DNA of 42,244 nucleotides from JAVJSU01 sp040219275 (GTDB taxonomy: Bacteria; Chloroflexota; Anaerolineae; Aggregatilineales; Phototrophicaceae), in the NCBI GenBank assembly GCA_040219275.1, contig JAVJSU010000060.1, positions 1 to 42,244 on the forward strand, given 5' to 3'. Both the position numbers and the translations under genes were made by a program. This document shows, piece after piece, positions 33,566 through 42,096 of this stretch (position 1 is the first letter of the stretch; each line of letters opens with the position of its first letter). The notes beneath the pieces are model-generated. The model was given only the letters and a program-made list of their open reading frames with translations, was not told where the DNA came from and searched no databases.

Positions 33566-34318
33566 TTACCCGAACCACCCCGCCAGCGCGTCGAGCATAT
33601 CGCTGAGTGCGAAAGTATCCGGTGTGATGACCGTATGATAACCGTGACGGTGCGCGGCTTCTGCGGTGGATGATCCGATGCAGGCGACGGGCAACTCCAC
33701 CGGAACAGCCCGCGGAGACAGGCGCTCGGCGAAGCGGTCTACGGTGCTGGCGCTGGTGAAAGTGATCGCGTCGATCTGCCCCGCGTCCAGCATAGCAGGC
33801 ACATCCGCCCCACCCTGACCGATCACGTTGTCATAGGCGGTTGCGGTGGTCACGATAAAACCCATCTGCGCCAGACGCTTCGCTAAATCATCTGTTGCCC
33901 GCGCCGATTGTGGCAGAAAGACCCTTTCGCACGGAACTATTTTTAGCGCATTGGCGAGTGCCTCAGCCGTTTGCGGTTGCGGGATGAGCGCGACCTCCGC
34001 ACCGAAAACCTCGCGCACTATTTCGGCGGTTGATGTGCCGACGGCGGCGATGTTGAGTTGTGACCAATCCGGCGAGATGCCCAGAATGTGCAGGCGTTCT
34101 GCCAGCGCATAGACGGTGTTCTGGCTGGTGATGATGAGCCAACCAAACGCGGAAAGCTCACGCAGAGCATCGTCGAGTGGGCGCGTATCCGCTGGTGGGG
34201 CGATGTCAATACACGGATACAAAATCGGCACTGCGCCCACATCGGTGATTAATCGCGCCAGAGAATCGGCTTGATGTGGTGCGCGGGTGACGACGATACG
34301 CTTACCGTTGAGGCGCAT
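33566..34318 (-). CDS. hemD: uroporphyrinogen-III synthase
   Basis: 250 aa, normal length. It closes hydroxymethylbilane with inversion of ring D. The family is poorly conserved, but the N-terminal RIVVTRAPHQADSLARLITDVGAVPILYPCIDIAPP, WLIITSQNTVYAL, IAAVGTSTAE and the C-terminal DAITFTSASTVDRFAERL...VACIGSSTAEAAHRHGY segments are diagnostic. Its ATG shares one base with the hemC stop (TAATG), so hemC and hemD are translationally coupled. Context and motifs together make the call firm. Confidence 0.95.
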   Translation of the reverse strand: MRLNGKRIVVTRAPHQADSLARLITDVGAVPILYPCIDIAPPADTRPLDDALRELSAFGWLIITSQNTVYALAERLHILGISPDWSQLNIAAVGTSTAEIVREVFGAEVALIPQPQTAEALANALKIVPCERVFLPQSARATDDLAKRLAQMGFIVTTATAYDNVIGQGGADVPAMLDAGQIDAITFTSASTVDRFAERLSPRAVPVELPVACIGSSTAEAAHRHGYHTVITPDTFALSDMLDALAGWFG

Positions 34319-35256
34319 TAAATACGCCCCGCCAGCAAATTATCCGCGCCGAGTTCGAGCGCCATTTTGCCCACACGCTGACCGATTTCCACAGATTTAG
34401 AGAGCGCGTTTTCATCGTCAAATTCAAACGGAATGGCATCGTCCACGTCGATGGTATGTGAGCCATCCAGCGCGCCGACGCGTCCGTGCAAGGTCAATTC
34501 ATCGTCTTTGAACTTCGCATATGCCGCCACCGGAACGGCACAGCCTCCGCCCAACGCGCTCAGGAAAACCCGCTCGGCGGTCACACAGGCGAGGGTCGGG
34601 CGATGGGTCAGCGATGCAAAACGGGTATCATCTGCGCGACATTGAACAGCCAGCGCACCCTGCCCCGGCGCGGGGAGCATCATCTCCAGCGGTAAAATTT
34701 GGGTGATTTTGTGCATCAGATTGAGGCGTTGCACACCGGCTTGCGCGAGAATGATCGCGTCGTATGCGCCGTTCGGGTCGAGTGCTTTGGCGATGCGCGT
34801 GGGGACGTTGCCGCGAATGTCAATGACCGTCAAATCATCCCGATGCGCCATGAGTTGCGATGCCCGGCGGAGACTGCTCGTGCCGATGGTCGCGCCGGAG
34901 GGTAGATCATCCAGAAGAAGCCCCGCACGGCTGATAAGCACATCGTTGACGCGGGCGCGTTCGGTCACCGCGCCGATGGTCAAGCCGGAGGGATTGTCTG
35001 TCGGTAAATCTTTCAGGCTGTGGACGGCGCAATCAATTTCGCCTGCTAAAAGTGCCGTTTCTAGCTCGGCGGTAAACACACCTTTTCCGCCGATTTGCGC
35101 CAGCGGTTGGTCGAGGATTTTATCGCCCTGCGTCGTATGCGTGACGATCTCAATATGCGCGTTGGGATACGTTTTGAGCAGGCAGTTTTTCACATAATTT
35201 GCCTGCCAGAGCGCGAGGTCACTTTTGCGCGTGCCGATGCGAATGGTCTCAGTCAT
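34318..35256 (-). CDS. hemC: porphobilinogen deaminase (hydroxymethylbilane synthase)
   Basis: 312 aa from ATG 35256, set by family alignment (TIRIGTRKSDLALWQ); ATGs at 35265 and 35268 are close alternatives. It joins four porphobilinogen units on a dipyrromethane cofactor bound to Cys239 (LGGGCAVPVAAYA). Other motifs: HSLKDLPT (79-86), the VNDVLISR and TSSLRRASQL segments, DIRGNVPTRI and APGQGALAVQCR. It overlaps the end of hemA by 8 bp and is coupled to hemD by a one-base overlap. Firm call. Confidence 0.97.
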   Translation of the reverse strand: MTETIRIGTRKSDLALWQANYVKNCLLKTYPNAHIEIVTHTTQGDKILDQPLAQIGGKGVFTAELETALLAGEIDCAVHSLKDLPTDNPSGLTIGAVTERARVNDVLISRAGLLLDDLPSGATIGTSSLRRASQLMAHRDDLTVIDIRGNVPTRIAKALDPNGAYDAIILAQAGVQRLNLMHKITQILPLEMMLPAPGQGALAVQCRADDTRFASLTHRPTLACVTAERVFLSALGGGCAVPVAAYAKFKDDELTLHGRVGALDGSHTIDVDDAIPFEFDDENALSKSVEIGQRVGKMALELGADNLLAGRI

Positions 35257-36571
35257 ACCGGTCATCATGCCCCGCTTGCAGATCATCACTAAAACCATCG
35301 ACGGGCAACAGCGAGAAGAGGTCGCGCACGAGTTCGGCATAATTTTCACCGTCCCCGTTGGCGGCATGTTCGCGCAGGCTGAGCGTGGGCGCATGTAACA
35401 ATTTGTTGGCGATGCGGTGCGCCATGCGTTCGATGATGGCGCGTTCAAAGTCGCTCAGGTGGGACAATCTGCTGAGGGCGAGATCAAGCTCGGTCTGGAT
35501 GATCGCCTGCACATCACGGCGTAAATCACGGATGACGGGCACAATTTCCCGCGCATTAATCCACGCCATAAATCTGGCGACCTCTTCCTCTATAATAGTC
35601 TCCACAGCGCGGGTATTGGCTTTGCGCTGGGCGAGGTTGCCATCAACGACGTGTTGCAGATCGTCAATGTCGTAATAGCTGACGAGCGAAATCGCATCCG
35701 GCGAAACATCCCGCGGGACGGCAATATCCACCACCAGCAACGGCGCGGGATGAGTTGCGTGGCGTGCCTCTAGCATCCGGCGCATATCCGGCGCGTAAAG
35801 CACGGGATGAGGTGCGCCCGTCGCACAGATGACCGCATCCGCCTGCGCCAGACAGTCCCATAAACGCGACCATTCGACCACGTTCGCGCCGATATTTTGC
35901 GCGAGGGTTTGCGCGTGGGGCAAGGTACGATTGATGACCGTGACTTCAAATCCGCCGAGATCACGCGTTGCCTGCGCCGCCAATTGTGCCATTTCGCCCG
36001 CGCCGAGAATCAACACTTTTGGCTGATTGGTCGGCACGCAATTTTTGACCAACTGCGCCGCCGCATGACTGACCGAGGTGGTATAGCGGCTGATGGCGGT
36101 TTCTGTGCGGGCGCGTTTGCCTGTGTGGAGCGCCCCGCTGAACACCCGTCCGAGTAGGGTTCGGGAGGAATGGGTGGCGTTTGCCAGCGCCAGTGCATCG
36201 CCCACCTGACCGAGTATCTGCGCTTCGCCGAGGATGACGGATTCCAGACCGGAGGCGACACGAAACAGATGGCGCACCGCCCGTTCATCCTGTAAGACGA
36301 CCAGATGCGGGTCGATTTCTTCCGGCGAAAAATCCCCCGCACGGCACAATTCCCGCCGGATCAAGCTCTCCGCGTGGGTGTCTTCGTCTGACTGCGTGAC
36401 GGCGTAAACTTCCATGCGGTTACACGTCGAGAGCGCCACCGCCTCGGAGATGGCACTCTGCGCGCAGAGGCGTTCCAGCAGAGCGGTCAGCGCGTCGTGA
36501 TTTAGAAATAGCCGTTCGCGCAATTCAACGGGCGCGGTGTGGTGGTTCATGCCGATGGAGAGTACAGCCAC
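35249..36571 (-). CDS. hemA: glutamyl-tRNA reductase
   Basis: 440 aa, starting at GTG 36571 with AAGGA 6 nt upstream. It reduces glutamyl-tRNA to glutamate-1-semialdehyde with NADPH, the first committed step of the C5 route. The nucleophile is Cys50 in LSTCNRMEVYAV. Also seen: SIGMNHHTAPVELRE, GEAQILGQVGDAL, the NADPH-binding VLILGAGEMAQLAA and the C-terminal dimerisation helices. First gene of hemA-hemC-hemD. Together with hemL this shows C5 rather than Shemin-type synthesis. Firm call. Confidence 0.97.
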   Translation of the reverse strand: MAVLSIGMNHHTAPVELRERLFLNHDALTALLERLCAQSAISEAVALSTCNRMEVYAVTQSDEDTHAESLIRRELCRAGDFSPEEIDPHLVVLQDERAVRHLFRVASGLESVILGEAQILGQVGDALALANATHSSRTLLGRVFSGALHTGKRARTETAISRYTTSVSHAAAQLVKNCVPTNQPKVLILGAGEMAQLAAQATRDLGGFEVTVINRTLPHAQTLAQNIGANVVEWSRLWDCLAQADAVICATGAPHPVLYAPDMRRMLEARHATHPAPLLVVDIAVPRDVSPDAISLVSYYDIDDLQHVVDGNLAQRKANTRAVETIIEEEVARFMAWINAREIVPVIRDLRRDVQAIIQTELDLALSRLSHLSDFERAIIERMAHRIANKLLHAPTLSLREHAANGDGENYAELVRDLFSLLPVDGFSDDLQAGHDDRYD

Positions 36572-36606
36572 GGGAAGTCCTTGTTGGTTAGTTTTTAGTT
36601 TTAAGT

Positions 36607-36641
36607 TGTTAGTAGGGAAGCACCAACGTGTGCTTCCGGTT
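36607..36641. repeat. 35-bp direct repeat with GAAGCAC hairpin, copy 1
   Basis: TGTTAGTAGGGAAGCACC followed by AACGTGTGCTTCCGGTT, holding the hairpin GAAGCAC-CAACGT-GTGCTTC. It is repeated without change at 36831-36865. Confidence 0.85.
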
Positions 36642-36651
36642 TAAATGCGCC

Positions 36652-36770
36652 ATAATCCCCATCCCCTAGCCCCTTCCCCTCTTCGTAATGAAGGGGAACA
36701 AGTCTCCCCTTGCGATTTAGGAGTGTCTACGCCCGCAAGCGGGGGGGAGATTTAGAGGGGGGATTTTCTC
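36652..36770 (+). repeat. CCCCTAGCCCC-type repeat, copy 1 (inverted with respect to copy 2)
   Basis: Contains ATCCCCATCCCCTAGCC, then GCGATTTAGGAGTGTCTACG, then CCCGCAAGCGGGGGGGAGATTTAGAGG. Its reverse complement is found at 37269-37378, and a shortened relative at 38576-38632. Such GC-skewed elements are common intergenic repeats in Chloroflexota and cyanobacteria. Confidence 0.85.
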
Positions 36771-36830
36771 GGTTCACTTGAAAAACATTACAGAAAATAA
36801 CTTCTTCAAAACACGCTCTTAGTTTTTAGT

Positions 36831-36865
36831 TGTTAGTAGGGAAGCACCAACGTGTGCTTCCGGTT
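36831..36865. repeat. 35-bp direct repeat with GAAGCAC hairpin, copy 2
   Basis: Identical to the copy at 36607-36641, same orientation, 224 bp apart. The CCCCTAGCCCC-type repeat lies between them, which could be a sign of insertion next to one copy or of a duplicated target. Confidence 0.85.
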
Positions 36866-36870
36866 ATCGC

Positions 36871-36998
36871 TCCGGGCTAAAGCCGCAGAGCTACATTATT
36901 CAAGCCGCCTCAAGGCGACTGTTTAGACGAACATCTCCTGTAAAACAGTCCCGTTTACAGGGCTTGAACACATAGACGGATGGTTTTAGCCTCCGGCG
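36871..36998. repeat. divergent member of the multi-hairpin repeat family
   Basis: Same plan as copies A-D but different stems: CGGGCTAAAGCC, then AGCCGCCTCAAGGCGACT, linker GTTTAGACGAACATC, then AGTCCCGTTTACAGGGCT, then GGTTTTAGCCTCCGG. It ends 7 bp from the stop codon of the helix-hairpin-helix gene and may serve as its 3' hairpin. Confidence 0.65.
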
Positions 36999-37004
36999 TT
37001 TCGA

Positions 37005-37268
37005 TTATTCAGCCGCATCAACAAATTGCCAATAGCCATGCGCTTTGATCTTCTCCATGACTTCGTTTGCCATGTAATGCAAGAATAAGCCTCGAACGCT
37101 ACCCGGCGCACTGTTACGATTATAAAAATCTACGCAATCGCCCACGTTCTCCAAACCATGTCGTCTCACGGCTTTAGATGCCTCATCCGACAAGTCGAGT
37201 GTCTCAATCGGGACATCATAGAGATGGTCATAGTTGTGTTCCGTCATGTCAAATTGACCTCGCGCCAT
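37005..37268 (-). CDS. small helix-hairpin-helix protein resembling RNA polymerase alpha C-terminal domain
   Basis: 87 aa from ATG 37268. The central DVPIETLDLSDEASKAVRRHGLENVGDCVDF has the spacing of the alpha-CTD motif (I-x-x-L-x-LS-x-R-x-x-N-x-L-x-x-x-G-I-x-T-V-G-D-L), followed by helices LFLHYMANEVMEKIKAHGYW. The start is chosen by GGAGGGG placed 3 nt before the ATG, which is the end of the CCCCTAGCCCC-type repeat. A 51-codon in-frame extension upstream is simply translated repeat. It could bind DNA or RNA polymerase, but that is inference. Flanked by inverted repeat copies. Confidence 0.68.
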   Translation of the reverse strand: MARGQFDMTEHNYDHLYDVPIETLDLSDEASKAVRRHGLENVGDCVDFYNRNSAPGSVRGLFLHYMANEVMEKIKAHGYWQFVDAAE

Positions 37269-37378
37269 GATCCCCTCCCTAAATCCCTCCCCGCTTGCGG
37301 GCGTAGACACTCCTAAATCGCAATGAGGGACTTTGTTCCGTCTTCCGTACGAAGAGGCTAGGCGATGGGGATTTTCTT
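37269..37378 (-). repeat. CCCCTAGCCCC-type repeat, copy 2, inverted
   Basis: Reverse-complement relative of 36652-36770, sharing CCCGCTTGCGGGCGTAGACA and CTCCTAAATCGCAATGAGGG. It abuts the start codon of the small gene at 37268 and supplies its GGAGG. Confidence 0.85.
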
Positions 37379-37640
37379 CCCGAAAATTTCTATAAATCAG
37401 CCCGATAGCGAGTATGATCATAAACGAGAAAAATCACGTCCCTACAACCTATCGCTGTTATGCCGTGTTTATTTTATCGTAGGAAAGCGGTGATGGGTAC
37501 GTCAGTTATGGTGGTGGGTCTTAAAATGGCAAAAGTTTGATCGGGGGGCGCAAAATTGAGGGAATCTGCCAAAAAAAGCTAATGACTCCGGTGACTCAAA
37601 GTGATTCTGTTGAATATTACCGGAAACATATGCGATTCGT

Positions 37641-37669
37641 TTGCGATTCAATAGAAAACCGTATATACT
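37641..37669 (+). promoter_or_regulatory. plus-strand promoter at the candidate RNA locus
   Basis: TTGCGA (37641-37646), 17-bp spacer, TATACT (37664-37669). No ORF starts downstream before the terminator at 37909-37940. Confidence 0.5.
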
Positions 37670-37710
37670 AAATTTTAGTTTCGCAAAAGACGCATTTTAA
37701 CAAGTCCTAT

Positions 37711-37740
37711 TAAAACAGAAAAGCGAGCCGTTAAGCTCGC
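37711..37740 (-). terminator. intrinsic terminator of the minus-strand candidate RNA
   Basis: On the minus strand GCGAGC-TTAACG-GCTCGC is followed by TTTTCTGTTTT. A clean rho-independent terminator with no minus-strand protein gene upstream. Confidence 0.75.
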
Positions 37741-37892
37741 CTTCCTGCGATGACACCCGCGCCAACGGGTTAATCAATGGAAGCGTGCAACACGCGTCAA
37801 CGTGCGTGCACTGGAACGATTACTCGTTCCGCATTCACACCCCAATTTTTAGACGATTTTGGGACGGGCATGAATGCTTATTTACAAACGTA

Positions 37893-37920
37893 AGTATAGC
37901 ATACATCAGCGTCTTTCCAA
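37893..37920 (-). promoter_or_regulatory. minus-strand promoter of the candidate RNA
   Basis: On the minus strand TTGGAA (37920-37915), 16-bp spacer, extended -10 TGCTATACT (TATACT at 37898-37893). Expected start near 37886. Confidence 0.6.
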
Positions 37921-37940
37921 AATCGGAGGGCGCTTTTTTG
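37909..37940 (+). terminator. plus-strand intrinsic terminator
   Basis: GCGTCTTTCC (37909-37918) pairs with GGAGGGCGC (37925-37933) with one bulged base and G-T pairs, followed by TTTTTTG. It ends 84 bp before the DUF3291 start codon, so it could also be an attenuator in that gene's leader. Confidence 0.6.
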
Positions 37941-38023
37941 TTTAAGAATTGTTTAGGAAATTTGAAAAAAGTAAGATCGTCTTAATGAAACGACCATATT
38001 GACACGGTTTGAAGGGAAAACGC

Positions 38024-38512
38024 ATGACGGTTTATCATCTGGCACAGCTTAACCATGCGCGCATGATCGCCCCGACGGATGACCCGCGGGTGGCGGATTT
38101 CATGAACGCACTGGACGAAATCAACGCATTGGCAGAAGTAAGCGCGGGTTTTGTGTGGCGGTTGGTGGGTGAAGGCAACAATGCGACGGATATTCATTTC
38201 TTTGAGGATCCGCAACTTCTGGTCAATATGTCCGTGTGGGAAAGCGTGGAATCGCTCTATAAATATGCGTACAAGAGTAAACACGCGGACTATTTTGCAC
38301 GGCGGCGGGAGTGGTTCACCCGTCCGGAAAAACCGTCCCCGGTCTTGTGGTGGGTGCCAGCCAAACACACCCCTACACTAGCGGAGGCATTAGCGCGAGT
38401 TGACCATCTCGCTGAACACGGTCCAACACCGCACGCGTTTAACTTCAAAAAGACGTTCACGGTGGAAGAACTATTGGCGCTGAGCGAGCCACAAGAGGCG
38501 AACGAAGCATAG
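38024..38512 (+). CDS. DUF3291 protein
   Basis: 162 aa from ATG 38024 with AAGGGAA upstream; a five-codon longer form at 38009 is less likely. Family hallmarks: YHLAQLNHARM near the start, DFMNALDEINALAEVSAGFVWRL, VNMSVWESVESLYKYAYKSKHADYFARRREWF and LWWVPAKHTPTLAEAL. DUF3291 has the dimeric alpha/beta-barrel (ABM-like) fold used by some monooxygenases and haem-binding proteins; no function is proven. A terminator-bearing candidate RNA locus lies directly upstream. Confidence 0.92.
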   Translation: MTVYHLAQLNHARMIAPTDDPRVADFMNALDEINALAEVSAGFVWRLVGEGNNATDIHFFEDPQLLVNMSVWESVESLYKYAYKSKHADYFARRREWFTRPEKPSPVLWWVPAKHTPTLAEALARVDHLAEHGPTPHAFNFKKTFTVEELLALSEPQEANEA

Positions 38513-39150
38513 CTACAAGGTAAAGTAGGACACGCTTGATGATGTTGATGCTGTTTAACGTGTGAATAAAAGCTCCCTTCCCTAAATCCCCCTTCTAAGC
38601 ATTGGGGAAGAGGTTAGGGGATGGGGAGAAAGTTTTTTAACCGAAAACAGTATTTCACAGAATTAGGCATTAGGCAGGAAGAAAGGAAAAACAGCATGAC
38701 CTGACGATGAGACTGATTTTTTAACTTTTGCGGGGATGGTGCCGTTATAAGCGGACTGCATCTTTTGGTGAAGATGCAAAGAGTGAACAGCCCATAGAAT
38801 GCAAAAGAGTTTTCCTAATAGTTTGGCGACTAGCAAAGGAAAACTCAACGATTTGCACAGGCTTCCACAAAAAGGGAGTGCCTGAGGTATTCAATTTGTC
38901 TAGAAGTAGAATACCAAATTATGGGCATAAGCGCAAGTGTTTTGGTCAAGTAATTTCTTAAGTGTTGATGAATATGGAGATATTGGGCGGATTTTAGCAA
39001 ACACATCAGGCAAATTGGCGCGTTCTGGCGATGCGCTGATGCCGATATTTTCGGGAATGCGTGTGGGTACGTGGTGGGGTGAGTTGCCACCACAGAGGTT
39101 GGATTATAGGGTAGGTTTAGGTATTTAATTATTTTGTCGAATTTGTTCCA
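38513..39150. other. gene-free, repeat-bearing intergenic region
   Basis: Contains a shortened copy of the CCCCTAGCCCC-type repeat (38576-38632: CTCCCTTCCCTAAATCCCCC, then AGAGGTTAGGGGATGGGG). ORFs of 60-100 codons exist on both strands but have no Shine-Dalgarno, unusual residue content and no recognisable motif. I see no real gene here. Confidence 0.6.
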
Positions 39151-39290
39151 CATTGGGCTAAAACCCCAATGCTACGAAGATTTTAGAAACCCCACTCAAG
39201 TGGGCTATTCTCACAAATGAACTGGAAGATTAGCCTGCTTCAACAGGGTTTTACATCAGTGTAGCCAATGGGTTTCAGCCATTGGCGGTA
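39151..39290 (+). repeat. multi-hairpin dispersed repeat, copy C
   Basis: Same orientation as copy A: CATTGGGCTAAAACCCCAATG, ACCCCACTCAAGTGGGCT, AGCCTGCTTCAACAGGG, CCAATGGGTTTCAGCCATTGG. It lies upstream of the TOPRIM gene and is inverted with respect to copy D downstream of it. Confidence 0.85.
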
Positions 39291-39532
39291 AAGGTAAGAA
39301 TTCGACTAAAAAACCTACCCTTGAAAGCCCCCTACCTCACCGCACCGAAAAATGTCTGCGTAGTCTGTGTTTTCTAAGTCGTTCAATAGCCATCAACGGG
39401 CATAAAAAGCCGTTCATCATGTTAAGGAAAAATCGAGCCAAAATGTGGAGCATTTGGCTCACATTCACCCCCTCAATTGTGATACGCTGATATATTCGCA
39501 CAAATGTTCTACCCTTGAGGGAAGGTTTGACC

Positions 39533-42052
39533 ATGATGAATTCACAGCCCATCGCCAGCACCAAACGCGCTTATCGTGATTTGCAGGATTACGCCAGCGC
39601 ACACGGCATTCCAGCGGAGGCACTCACGCAATCTGGCTGGACGTTAACGCACTATCAAAATCGCCCTGCGCTACGCTTCGCCACCCAGACGGGCGCACGC
39701 TATCGCTTTCTGGACGGACGCAAACCCGTCTATATCAATCCGCGTGGTTATCAACGTTGCTGGTATTTGCTGAAGGCGGCGGCGGGACGGGCAAAATCCA
39801 GCGGACAGGCGCTGATTTTGTGCAACGGAGAAGCCAGCACCATCGCGGGACAGGCGCACGGATTAGCCGCGACAGCCATCACCGGAGGCGAGAAACAACG
39901 CCTGCCAGAAAACCTGCTGATGCAACTCATCCAGACCTACCCGCCCACCAATGAACATAAAAATGCACATAAAATTCTGGTGGCGCTGGATTGCGATACC
40001 GCTGGACGGACTGCCGCCGCGGGCATCACGACACAATTGCGCGAGGCGGGGTATGCGGTGGACGCGCTGGATTTAGGGCTGGATGACGGTGGTGATCTGG
40101 CGGATTTCTGTAAGCTCAACGCGGGCGCAAGGTTGCTAGACCAATTGCACGCCCTGCCGAAATTGCCAATTGCCGATTTGCTCCCGACGAAGCCCAACAC
40201 CCAACGGCTTGATCTGCCCCGCTTCACACTGAATGCGCTCGCGCCGCCTGCGGTCAATTTTGCGCCGAGAGAGATCAGCGCATCCCGCCAACACGAAAGC
40301 GCACAGTCGATTTATGAGCGCGTACTCGCCGAGGTCATGCGCCGACTGGATGTGAGTCATCTGCGGACGAATGGCGATGGCTGGACGACCAAACGCATCC
40401 CCAATCCGTTCGTCAATCACGAGCACGATCATCGCGCCCCGGCGTGTGTCTTTAACGTGGAATCCGGCACGCTTTACGATCATAAAGGCGGGCATAGCTA
40501 TACGTTGCGCGAATTGGCGGAACTGCTGAACATCGAGTATCCATCGCATGAGCGCAAAACTACTATAAAGGAAGAGACCCAAAATTCCTCTGCATTTTCC
40601 CTCATGAACACGGGGAAAAATAACCTGCAAGTTGATGTGCAAACCAGCACCCTCGCCGATGCCGATTTGACGCTATTTACAGCGGGCGTACCGGATGCGT
40701 GGCGGGCGGCTGTCGCGGCGTATCTGCCCAAGCCGTGTGTCGCTCTGCTGGAACGGTTGAACGCGGCGTTTGTTAATAAACAGCTTGATCCGCAACATTT
40801 CAGCGTGCCGGATGTGAAGGCGCTTAATGAGTCGCTCGGATGGGAACTCACTCGCGGGACGGTCGAGCGCGGGTTTGAGGGGCTGGTCGGGGTGTTTTTC
40901 ACAGAATTAGACCCTGTAAACTCCAATTTAGTCTCGCAATCTGTGGAAAATGTCGAAAATGCAAAATCCGGTGGCAGACCGCGCCTCGTGTATCGTTTGC
41001 TGGAGTATGCCGACGTGCGCGACAATTTGCTGGCGTATGCCGCCCCGCGCATCGTGGAGAAATTTCATCCGATTGGCGATGATGGTAACGAAGCCGTACT
41101 TGCCCGTTTGACCGCTAAAATGATGGACGCAATCGGCGTAAAAGTCAGCACGAAAACGCTGGATGTCGCGCTGGAACGGGCGTATCAGGCGCAGGGTGAG
41201 CGTGGTTTGCAGGCGCATCGGCGGGCATGGCGTGAATATCAGCTTTTGGTCGCGTCGCTGGCAGATCATCGGAGTGTGGATTTGCCGGAAGGCGTGCCGT
41301 TCACCAATCGGCGCGATTTTGATGCCCTGCTCACCCGCGCCCATGCGGAAGTCAATCCACAACGAAGCCGGAGACAGATCGCCCGTGCAATCGGTGTGAG
41401 CGCACAGCAGGTCAGCACCGTGCTCAAACGGGCGGGCATCGAGAACGATCCGCAATTTGAAGTGCTGGCGATTAATCCCGCCGAAGACACCCGGACGCAA
41501 ATCCAGAACATGGCGTATTCGGCGCGGGGATGGGTGCGCGAGATCGTGTTGACTGCCGATGATGGGGTGCGTTATTTGACGTATGATCCGATCCGCACGC
41601 CTGCCCTGATCGACGGCGCGATGATGGCGGGCGCGAAAGTCGATGTGCGCTTGCAGGTTGCCAGTAAACAGCGCATCGTGCGCGAGAGTGCTCTGCCCGT
41701 TCCGCTAGAAAAATCTGTGGAAAAGTCACGCACGGACATTGTTACAATCGGTGAAACAATGCACATCGAGACCCCGAAATCCACCCAGAAACGGGCAAAA
41801 GTCGCCAACCGTGAACCCTTTACGGGCACATCGTTTGATCCGGTGTGGGTGCGCGGGCAAATCTGGCTGGCGCTGGGGTTGCTCGGCTGGTGTGTGGCGG
41901 GTGAAGATGGTCTGCATAATCCGCACACGGGCGAAATGGTTACACGGGCGGAGAGCGATATTCAGCTGGTGCAGGCAATGCTCGGTCAGCGCGTGGACTT
42001 GCATGATGATTTGCTGGCGTTCGCACGGGATGAATTGAATGCGATGGTGTGA
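39533..42052 (+). CDS. TOPRIM-domain primase-like protein with C-terminal helix-turn-helix
   Basis: 839 aa from ATG 39533; GAGGGAAGG lies 7 nt upstream. Residues of about 90-190 are a TOPRIM domain: Glu100 (LILCNGEASTIAG) and Asp153-Cys-Asp155 (ILVALDCDTAGR), as in DnaG-type primases of plasmids and phages. The N-terminal ~80 residues resemble the substrate-side region before TOPRIM (RPALRFATQTGARYRFLDG). Around 310-350, VNHEHDHRAPACVFNVESGTLYDHKGGHSYTLRELAELL looks like a zinc-ribbon-derived primase module without its cysteines. SRRQIARAIGVSAQQVSTVLKRAGI (about 618-642) is a helix-turn-helix. There is no Walker motif, so no helicase part. Probably from a mobile element, yet no other mobile gene is seen in this window. 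Confidence 0.75.
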   Translation: MMNSQPIASTKRAYRDLQDYASAHGIPAEALTQSGWTLTHYQNRPALRFATQTGARYRFLDGRKPVYINPRGYQRCWYLLKAAAGRAKSSGQALILCNGEASTIAGQAHGLAATAITGGEKQRLPENLLMQLIQTYPPTNEHKNAHKILVALDCDTAGRTAAAGITTQLREAGYAVDALDLGLDDGGDLADFCKLNAGARLLDQLHALPKLPIADLLPTKPNTQRLDLPRFTLNALAPPAVNFAPREISASRQHESAQSIYERVLAEVMRRLDVSHLRTNGDGWTTKRIPNPFVNHEHDHRAPACVFNVESGTLYDHKGGHSYTLRELAELLNIEYPSHERKTTIKEETQNSSAFSLMNTGKNNLQVDVQTSTLADADLTLFTAGVPDAWRAAVAAYLPKPCVALLERLNAAFVNKQLDPQHFSVPDVKALNESLGWELTRGTVERGFEGLVGVFFTELDPVNSNLVSQSVENVENAKSGGRPRLVYRLLEYADVRDNLLAYAAPRIVEKFHPIGDDGNEAVLARLTAKMMDAIGVKVSTKTLDVALERAYQAQGERGLQAHRRAWREYQLLVASLADHRSVDLPEGVPFTNRRDFDALLTRAHAEVNPQRSRRQIARAIGVSAQQVSTVLKRAGIENDPQFEVLAINPAEDTRTQIQNMAYSARGWVREIVLTADDGVRYLTYDPIRTPALIDGAMMAGAKVDVRLQVASKQRIVRESALPVPLEKSVEKSRTDIVTIGETMHIETPKSTQKRAKVANREPFTGTSFDPVWVRGQIWLALGLLGWCVAGEDGLHNPHTGEMVTRAESDIQLVQAMLGQRVDLHDDLLAFARDELNAMV

Positions 42053-42096
42053 GGGTAGCTTGTAGCTGTTGGCTATTTGCTGCTCTGTTGCAAAGT

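Larger units (their letters stand above)
37676..37940. ncRNA. candidate structured non-coding RNA locus, orientation unresolved
   Basis: No ORF fits, but the region is a string of stable stems: GCGAGC/GCTCGC (37723-37740), CTTCC/GGAAG (37741-37783) enclosing ACCCG/CGGGT (37755-37770), GGAACGA/TCGTTCC (37813-37830) and GCATTCA/TGAATGC (37831-37877). Minus-strand reading: promoter TTGGAA-16-TATACT, RNA of about 175 nt (37886 to 37712) ending in an intrinsic terminator; one hairpin then has a GUAA loop, a GNRA tetraloop. Plus-strand reading: promoter at 37641-37669 and terminator at 37909-37940, about 265 nt. The GNRA loop and compact promoter favour minus. It does not match tRNA, tmRNA, SRP, RNase P or 6S RNA as I know them. 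Confidence 0.55.

Noticed and set aside
37269..37421. 51-codon N-terminal extension of the small helix-hairpin-helix protein
   Set aside because: Almost entirely translated repeat DNA; the ATG at 37268 has GGAGGGG in front.
37676..37940. tmRNA, 6S RNA or SRP RNA
   Set aside because: No tRNA-like ends or tag frame, no closing 5'-3' stem with central bubble, and no GGAAG-type SRP loop in the right context.
38663..39153. Several ORFs of 60-100 codons
   Set aside because: No Shine-Dalgarno, odd composition and no conserved motif; they cover repeat-bearing intergenic DNA.
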